NCBI GenBank assembly: GCA_035634055.1 | Contig: DASQDR010000197.1 | Coordinates: 1 to 17,445, forward strand | Length of the DNA stretch: 17,445 nucleotides | From: JAICTV01 sp035634055 | GTDB lineage: Bacteria > Planctomycetota > Phycisphaerae > Tepidisphaerales > Tepidisphaeraceae | Direction: 5' to 3' | Part shown: one piece after another, positions 12,401-17,445 of the stretch | Layout: every line of letters starts with the position of its first letter | How positions within the stretch are numbered: position 1 is the stretch's first letter | Program-made: the position numbers and the translations under genes | The notes under the pieces: generated by a model | What the model was told of the DNA's origin: nothing | Databases searched by the model: none | What the model saw: only the letters and a program-made list of their open reading frames with translations

Positions 12401-13132
12401 CGCCGATGGGATCAGCTTCATCGGATTCTCTCGCGTCAGCACGTTCGTCCGCGCGTTTCCCACCAGTTCCACCACGCGCTTTAGCCCGCGCATACGCACG
12501 TCGATCGTCTCGGGGCCATGCGTGTCGCTGCCGAGCATGAAGTAGCGGCCCTCGAGCAGGAACTGCTCTGCGCAGCGGCGCGTGTCGGCGCCGGGCGGAT
12601 CAGCGAAGCACTGGAGGTTGCCCTGGAGCAGCATCCCCAGCGACGCGAAGTACTCCACCCGCTCCGGGCGGTCCTGCACCGCGCGCATGCGCTCGGGGTG
12701 GGCCAGGATCACGGTCAGGCCCAGCTCGTCCTGGAGCCAGCGGACGGATTCTTCGAAGAAGTGCGGGATCTCCGCCGCCCAGATGTCGCACAGCACGTGC
12801 CGGCCCAGGGCGAGCGGGACGATGTCGTCGGCGGGCGTGCGGGTGACGCCGAGGAACAGGTTCAGCTCACCGCCCGGCACGAGCGTGAGCGGCACGCCGG
12901 CGGCGTCCAGCTCCGCCTGGAGCGCCGCGCACCAGCGCGGCACGCTGGCGCGCGAGACGCCGACGTACTTGGCCCAGATGTGCGGCGTGCAGAAGGCGTG
13001 CGTGTAGCCGTTGGCGACCAGCACCCGCGCGCAGGCGATCGACTCGGCGACGGTCTTGCACCCGTCGTCGATCCCCGGCAGCAGGTGCGAGTGGGTGTCG
13101 ATCCGCCCGGCCGGTTGACCGATCCCCCTCAT
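12386..13132 (-). CDS. CpsB/YwqE-like PHP-domain phosphoesterase
   Basis: A member of the PHP metallophosphoesterases related to CpsB/Wzb-type tyrosine-protein phosphatases that control capsule or exopolysaccharide export in other bacteria. The 248 residues show the metal-binding motifs in order: IDTHSHLLPGIDDG (H14, H16), FCTPHIW (H51), VPGGELN (E89), ILAHPERMR (H145) and GSDTHGP (D203, H205). The whole pattern is that of this subfamily rather than histidinol phosphatase. The ATG at 13132 overlaps the methyltransferase stop by 4 bases (ATGA), so it is translationally coupled. The GT2 synthase lies 3.2 kb away in another unit; a link to polysaccharide control is only a guess. The C-terminus runs into the AGCGCT repeat. 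Confidence 0.85.
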   Translation of the reverse strand: MRGIGQPAGRIDTHSHLLPGIDDGCKTVAESIACARVLVANGYTHAFCTPHIWAKYVGVSRASVPRWCAALQAELDAAGVPLTLVPGGELNLFLGVTRTPADDIVPLALGRHVLCDIWAAEIPHFFEESVRWLQDELGLTVILAHPERMRAVQDRPERVEYFASLGMLLQGNLQCFADPPGADTRRCAEQFLLEGRYFMLGSDTHGPETIDVRMRGLKRVVELVGNARTNVLTRENPMKLIPSASAES

Positions 13133-13749
13133 GCCTCGGCCCCCGCTTTGCGGATCGCGACGGTGCAGTCGCCGTCGATGTACCCCTCGTGCTTCTCCAC
13201 GTCGTGCGAGAGCGTCTTGGCAAATCGCACCACGTCGCGCCGCTCGTGCCAGCGCAGGTAGTTCACGCCCGCCAGCAATGGGGAGGAGAGGAAGTTGAAG
13301 ACGAGTGCCTGCCCCGCGGCGGCGAAGGCGTGGCGAAGGGCGAGGTAGAACTCCGGCGGGTCGATCGTGTTTAGTGCCCCAGAGCAGTAAATCACGTCCG
13401 CACCGACCGCGAGTCGCTTGGGCTCGCGGACGAAATCCGCCGTGAGGATGCGCGCGTTCGGGCGGTTCTTCTCCACGGCCGCGTCGGCCAGCTCGGCGAC
13501 GCCCTCCACGCCGATGTAGCGCTTGGGCGTCAGCCCGCGCTCGATCAGGAAGTCGAGCAAATCCGCGCGCCCGCAGCCGAGGTCGAGCACCACCAGGCCG
13601 GTCGGGTCCTGCACGTGGACCAGCGCCTCGAACCGCTGCCGCTGCGTCTTCTGGCTGGCCCAGAGCAGCGCGCTGAAGCTGGCGCCGTGCCGGCGGACCG
13701 CGCGCTGGTAGGGCTGGAGGTAGGCGGGTTGCTCGGCGGGTGAGCTCAC
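13129..13749 (-). CDS. Class I SAM-dependent methyltransferase
   Basis: Uses S-adenosylmethionine to methylate an unknown acceptor. The 206-residue protein has a clear Rossmann motif I, VVLDLGCGRADLLDFL (53-68). It is followed by the strand-end acidic residue in IGVEGVAELA (E82) and a motif near IYCSGALNTIDPPEFY (post II/III region). No membrane segment or targeting signal is seen. Start is GTG 13749 on the - strand; no ATG precedes the conserved part. TAAGAT (complement of 13760-13765) lies 10 bases before this GTG, suggesting a leaderless message. It shares a 4-base overlap with the downstream PHP gene. Substrate cannot be inferred. Confidence 0.8.
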   Translation of the reverse strand: MSSPAEQPAYLQPYQRAVRRHGASFSALLWASQKTQRQRFEALVHVQDPTGLVVLDLGCGRADLLDFLIERGLTPKRYIGVEGVAELADAAVEKNRPNARILTADFVREPKRLAVGADVIYCSGALNTIDPPEFYLALRHAFAAAGQALVFNFLSSPLLAGVNYLRWHERRDVVRFAKTLSHDVEKHEGYIDGDCTVAIRKAGAEA

Positions 13750-13759
13750 GCGAGCGGCA

Positions 13760-13788
13760 ATCTTACGCCCCGCTAGCTCCGCTACAAT
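13760..13788. promoter_or_regulatory. Overlapping divergent promoters (methyltransferase / PNPOx-like)
   Basis: The hexamers ATCTTA (13760-13765) and TACAAT (13783-13788) are 17 bases apart. Read on the + strand, TACAAT is a -10 with 8 bases to ATG 13797. Read on the - strand, TAAGAT is a -10 with 10 bases to GTG 13749, and TTGTAG 16 bases upstream is a fair -35. Each -10 therefore overlaps the -35 position of the other, so the two promoters would exclude one another. Confidence 0.5.
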
Positions 13789-13796
13789 GTTGCGGC

Positions 13797-14345
13797 ATGC
13801 TGCACGAGGCGGTCGAGCGGTTGCAGGTGGCGCTCAGCGACGAGTTCGACCGCGCGCCGCGCATCTGCACGCTGGCCACGGTCGACGCAGCCGGCGACCC
13901 GTCGGCACGGTCGGTCGTCTGCCGCCGGGTGCTGGCCGGCGGGGAACTTTACGTCTTCAGCGACGGGCGATCACAGAAGAACGCGCACCTGCGCGCCAAC
14001 CCCGCCGCCGAGGTCGTCTTCTGGCTGCCGCGGCGCCGCGAGCAGTTCCGGCTGAAGGGGCCGGCCGCGATCGAAGCTGATCCGACCGCGCGCGGCGCGT
14101 GCTGGAGCGAGTTGAGCGACGCCGCCCGCGCGATGTACGCGTGGCCGCCGCCGGCCGCAGCGCGGGTGGCGGAGGATGCGGCGTTCCCGCGCGGGCTCGG
14201 CAAGGACGCGCCGGTGCCCGGCACCTTCGAGCTTCTCGTCGTCCGCCCGCGCGCCATCGAGTGGCTCGACCTGAAACCCCACCCGCACGACCGCCGCCGC
14301 TGGCGCGCCGCCAACGATTGGGTCGAGGAGCGGCTCAACCCTTGA
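13797..14345 (+). CDS. Pyridoxamine 5'-phosphate oxidase-like flavoprotein
   Basis: An FMN-binding split-barrel protein of the PNPOx-like superfamily, closest in pattern to the Alr4036-type group. The 182 residues show RAPRICTLATVDAAGDPSARSVVCRR (strands 1-2 with FMN-phosphate contacts), then SDGRSQKNAHLRANP (about 55-69, matching the family pattern S/T-x-x-RS-x-K). The C-terminal DRRRWRAANDWVEERLNP resembles the substrate/FMN-closing end of PdxH. A true PdxH role is not proven: the central part is unlike E. coli PdxH. The start ATG 13797 is preferred over the upstream-open frame to 13740, because that part lies across the promoter and has no family character. Confidence 0.78.
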   Translation: MLHEAVERLQVALSDEFDRAPRICTLATVDAAGDPSARSVVCRRVLAGGELYVFSDGRSQKNAHLRANPAAEVVFWLPRRREQFRLKGPAAIEADPTARGACWSELSDAARAMYAWPPPAAARVAEDAAFPRGLGKDAPVPGTFELLVVRPRAIEWLDLKPHPHDRRRWRAANDWVEERLNP

Positions 14346-14386
14346 GTTTGCGGGCCGTTTCCGCCTCCACTACCATGCCCGCCGCC

Positions 14387-14755
14387 ATGCGGTGGGTGCT
14401 GATCGGAAACTTCACGCCGGCGGTCGGCGCGGCGCTGACGCGCCACGAGCAGAAGCCGTTCGAGGCGTCGGAGCTCGGCCTGCCCGCGGGGGCGGGGCCG
14501 TTCGAGCTGATCAAGACGGCGCAGTCCAAGCAGCTCGACGTCATCACCACCGACGCCGAGCTGGTCAACGCCATCTTCGAGCAGAAGATCTACTTCAACC
14601 GCGCGGTCGTCTACCTCCAGCTCGAGGGCGGGGACGTCGAACAGGACGACGCCATCGACCGCCTGTTCGAGCGCTACAAGCGCCTGGCCCCCGGCCGGCT
14701 CTACACGGTCACGGGCTCGCGCGTGAAGGTCAGGCAGTTGCCCGCGAAGCTTTAG
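14387..14755 (+). CDS. PIN-like (DUF5615-type) protein, probably degenerate
   Basis: Small 122-residue protein resembling the PIN-like DUF5615 fold of toxin-type ribonucleases. The central ELIKTAQSKQLDVITTDAELV (40-60; D56 kept) matches the 'A...rilvT.D.DF' part. EQKIYFNRAVVYLQLE follows, then a C-terminal DRLFERYKRLAPGRLYTVTGSRVKVRQLP. In active members the first strand ends in an acidic LLDENLP-like motif; here the place reads VLIGNFTP, so the first catalytic acid appears lost. Start ATG 14387 fits the family's short N-terminus; ATG 14375 is an alternative. It begins 41 bases after the PNPOx-like gene. TACCAT lies 10 bases before the ATG. No antitoxin partner is seen. Recognition is by pattern only. 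Confidence 0.6.
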   Translation: MRWVLIGNFTPAVGAALTRHEQKPFEASELGLPAGAGPFELIKTAQSKQLDVITTDAELVNAIFEQKIYFNRAVVYLQLEGGDVEQDDAIDRLFERYKRLAPGRLYTVTGSRVKVRQLPAKL

Positions 14756-14832
14756 CCACCAATGGACACGAATGGGACAGGAATGAAGAGGGCCACCCAT
14801 CCTTATTCGTGTTCATTCGTGCCATTCGTGGC
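14756..14832. repeat. Intergenic inverted repeat 9 (PIN-like to pfkB), ATTCGTGT-type
   Basis: The left arm 14756-14787 (GCCACCAATGGACACGAATG...) and right arm 14803-14832 (TTATTCGTGTTCATTCGTGC...) are reverse complements with a few mismatches and one indel. The unit is about 9-10 bp (ATTCGTG + 2-3 bases). It starts directly after the upstream stop codon and ends 14 bases before the pfkB Shine-Dalgarno. It is a different family from elements 1-7, with the same design. Confidence 0.85.
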
Positions 14833-14856
14833 TGATCGATTTTCTCTGGAGGTTTG

Positions 14857-15762
<906 letters not shown>

Positions 15763-15771
15763 CATTTGCGG

Positions 15772-15884
15772 AACATGAATGGACACGATTCTTCCCGAAC
15801 GGACACGAATAAAGAGCAGGGCAACTAGATCGTTCTATTCTTATTCGTGAACATTCGTGTTAATTCGTGTCCATTCGTGTTCCC
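15772..15884. repeat. Intergenic inverted repeat 10 (pfkB-thpR), ATTCGTGT-type
   Basis: The left arm 15772-15815 (AACATGAATGGACACGATTC...) faces right arm 15838-15884, made of four successive ATTCGTG units (TTATTCGTGAACATTCGTGT and on). It is the same family as element 9, with more units. It starts 9 bases after the pfkB stop and ends 16 bases before the thpR ATG. A longer thpR frame starting at 15847 would translate this repeat and is not credible. Confidence 0.85.
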
Positions 15885-15900
15885 ATTCTTTTCTGACGCC

Positions 15901-16476
15901 ATGCGGCTCTTCCTCGCGATCGAGTTGCCCGAGAACGTGCGGACGCACCTGCTCGGGGCGCGGCAGCGGCTCGAGGAGGCGTTGCCGAAGATCACGTTCA
16001 CCAAGTTTGAGAACCTGCACCTCACGCTGAAGTTCCTCGGCGAGGTCGAGCCCAAGAAGGTCGCCGGCATCACCGAGTCCATAGCGAACATCCGCACGGC
16101 GCCGATCGAGCTGTCGGGCGAGGGGATCGAATGCTTCCCCAACCGCGGGCCGATCCGCGTGGTGACGGCGGCGATGCGCGGGACGCTGCCGCCGTTGCGC
16201 GCGCTGGTGGAGAGCATCGAGCAGCGCTGCAAGTTCCTCGGGTTCGAGAAGGAGCAGCGCGCCTACAAGCCGCACGTGACGCTCGGGCGGGCGCGGCCGG
16301 TGCTGTCGGCGAAGTTCCGCGGCGTCGCCGGCGAGGCCACCGCCGACCTCTGGCCCGGCCCGAGCTTTTCACCGCCAGAATTCGTCCTGATGGACAGCCA
16401 GTTGAGCCCCAAGGGATCGATCTACTCACCCGTCGCCAAGTTCCCCATCGGCCTCTCGGGCGAGGCGCAAAAGTAG
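15901..16476 (+). CDS. thpR: RNA 2',3'-cyclic phosphodiesterase (2H family)
   Basis: A 2H-phosphoesterase, formerly called bacterial 2'-5' RNA ligase; it opens 2',3'-cyclic phosphate ends on RNA to 2'-phosphates. The 191-residue length is normal. The two catalytic HxTL motifs are H40-L-T-L (ENLHLTLKFLGEVE) and H125-V-T-L (YKPHVTLGRAR). The N-terminal MRLFLAIELP is the family's usual beginning, which fixes ATG 15901. There is no clear Shine-Dalgarno; inverted repeat 10 ends 16 bases before it. recA follows 307 bases downstream, a neighbourhood (thpR next to recA) that is common for CinA/ThpR-type genes in many bacteria. Confidence 0.9.
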   Translation: MRLFLAIELPENVRTHLLGARQRLEEALPKITFTKFENLHLTLKFLGEVEPKKVAGITESIANIRTAPIELSGEGIECFPNRGPIRVVTAAMRGTLPPLRALVESIEQRCKFLGFEKEQRAYKPHVTLGRARPVLSAKFRGVAGEATADLWPGPSFSPPEFVLMDSQLSPKGSIYSPVAKFPIGLSGEAQK

Positions 16477-16770
16477 CCGAACAGACCCCGAAAATTCCTC
16501 GCATTTGCGCTGGCCAAGCGGCGCTGCGGCAGCTAAACTTCGACCTAACACGCTGGACCAGGACGGCATGGTGACTTCCGTCGAGTCCACGCGGTGATCC
16601 GCGACCACCAACGGCTTTCGGGCCGGCGGCGGAACCGGTCACGCCCGCGGCGTCACGATGGAGTGGACGCCGCACCCAAGTCACCTTTCGCCCGCCCGAT
16701 CCGACTGGCCGCCAAGCTCCGGATCGAGCGAGCACCGCCGGCTGAACCAGATACCCGGCGCGCCATCCGA
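16477..16770. other. Gene-free stretch upstream of recA
   Basis: No credible ORF or intergenic inverted repeat of the kind seen elsewhere. The recA promoter must lie here; TAAACT near 16534 is a possible -10 without a matching -35. I looked for GAAC-N4-GTTC and CTGT-N8-ACAG type SOS operators and saw none. A pair GGTGACTTCC/GAGTCC near 16569-16587 is a weak hairpin. Confidence 0.4.
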
Positions 16771-16776
16771 AAGGAG
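16771..16776 (+). promoter_or_regulatory. Shine-Dalgarno site fixing the recA GTG start
   Basis: AAGGAG lies 7 bases before GTG 16784. It decides the start in favour of the long N-terminus rather than the internal ATG 31 codons further in, which has no such site. Confidence 0.85.
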
Positions 16777-16783
16777 CCACCCC

Positions 16784-17445
16784 GTGGCCAAGTCCTCCGA
16801 GAAGGACGGGAAGAAGGACCGTCCCGATTCGTCGTCCTCCAACGGCACTGCTACCGCCACCAAGCCCGCCCCGGTCATGAAGGAGACGCCGCGCGTCCCG
16901 ATCGACCCGGCCCGCGAGTCCGCGCTCAGCCGGGCCGTCCAGCAGATCGAGAAGCAGTTCGGCAAGGGCTCGGTGATGAAGCTCGACGGCGACACCCGCG
17001 CCAACGTCGACGGCATCCCCACCGGCGCGCTGTCGCTGGACATCGCCCTCGGCGGCACCGGCATCCCCAAGGGCCGCGTGCTCGAGATCTTCGGCCCGGA
17101 ATCCTCAGGCAAGACGACCCTGACGCTGCACGTCATCGCCAACTGCCAGAAGCAGGGCGGGGTGGCGGCGTTCATCGACGCCGAGCACGCGCTGGACCCC
17201 TCGTGGGCCAAGCGGCTCGGCGTGAGGCTCGACGACCTGCTCGTCAGCCAGCCGGATACCGGCGAGCAGGCGCTGGAGATCTGCGAGCTGCTCGTCCGCT
17301 CCAACGCCGTCGACCTGATCGTCATCGACTCCGTCGCCGCACTGATCCCGCGGGCGGAAATCGAGGGCGAGATGGGCGACAGCCACGTCGGCCTGCAGGC
17401 ACGGCTCATGTCGCAGGCGCTGCGCAAGCTCACCGGCGCGATCTC
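16784..17445 (+). CDS. recA: Recombinase RecA, 3' end outside window
   Basis: RecA polymerises on single-stranded DNA, drives homologous pairing and strand exchange, and triggers SOS cleavage reactions. The first 220 residues are present. QQIEKQFGKGSVMKL (53-67) corresponds to E. coli residues about 16-30. Walker A is GPESSGKTT (104-112). AFIDAEHALDPSWAKRLG and LLVSQPDTGEQALEI follow, then Walker B-like LIVIDSVAAL. The final visible part is EGEMGDSHVGLQARLMSQAL, the loop 1 region. Relative to E. coli the N-terminus is about 37 residues longer, starting MAKSSEKDGKKDRPDSSSSN, charged and Ser/Thr-rich. Start is GTG 16784, supported by AAGGAG at 16771-16776. The sequence ends inside the core domain. 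Confidence 0.96.
   Translation, partial: MAKSSEKDGKKDRPDSSSSNGTATATKPAPVMKETPRVPIDPARESALSRAVQQIEKQFGKGSVMKLDGDTRANVDGIPTGALSLDIALGGTGIPKGRVLEIFGPESSGKTTLTLHVIANCQKQGGVAAFIDAEHALDPSWAKRLGVRLDDLLVSQPDTGEQALEICELLVRSNAVDLIVIDSVAALIPRAEIEGEMGDSHVGLQARLMSQALRKLTGAI

Noticed and set aside
15847..15900. thpR starting at 15847
   Set aside because: The extra residues are encoded by the right arm of inverted repeat 10; MRLFLAIELP at 15901 is the family N-terminus.

Overview
The window is high-GC bacterial chromosome. It starts inside the ribosomal protein 'spc/alpha' cluster and ends inside recA. Several traits point to a planctomycete-like bacterium, possibly of the Phycisphaerae type: no rpmD between rpsE and rplO, no adk between secY and map, no infA between map and rpmJ, no rpsD between rpsK and rpoA, low-complexity tails on core proteins, and hairpin repeats packed between genes. 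The taxonomy is inference; no marker was searched.

Layout. Positions 2-7100 hold rpsE (5' end outside the window), rplO, secY, map, rpmJ, rpsM, rpsK, rpoA and rplQ, all on the + strand. A Rho-independent terminator lies at 7153-7193, and a good sigma70-type promoter sits inside the cluster ahead of rpmJ. This block makes the small- and large-subunit proteins S5, L15, L36, S13, S11 and L17, the SecY translocon channel, methionine aminopeptidase and the RNA polymerase alpha subunit. It therefore links translation, nascent-chain processing, secretion and transcription. From 7420 to 9157 a separate promoter drives a membrane GT2 polysaccharide synthase. A CorA-type divalent cation channel (- strand) is divergent from a PaaI-like thioesterase and an M20 dipeptidase (+ strand). 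Converging on these is a two-gene - strand operon (class I methyltransferase, then a CpsB/YwqE-like PHP phosphoesterase). Next on the + strand come a PNPOx-like flavoprotein, a degenerate PIN-like protein, a PfkB sugar/nucleoside kinase, ThpR and the 5' part of recA.

The most unusual feature is not a gene. Almost every intergenic gap in the ribosomal block, and several outside it, is filled by an imperfect inverted repeat of 80-130 bp. Its arms are built from short degenerate units of about 7-10 bp. At least three sequence families share this architecture: (T/C)AGTGG/TTGCCAG-type, TGAATGATGAAC-type and ATTCGTGT-type. A separate 8-bp tandem repeat occupies the M20/PHP convergent gap. These elements start a few bases after the upstream stop codon and often end 7-10 bases before the next start codon, so inside the operon they must be transcribed as intercistronic stem-loops. 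A second pattern is that several genes outside the ribosomal block have a TANNNT -10-like hexamer only 8-11 nt before the start codon, which suggests leaderless transcripts.
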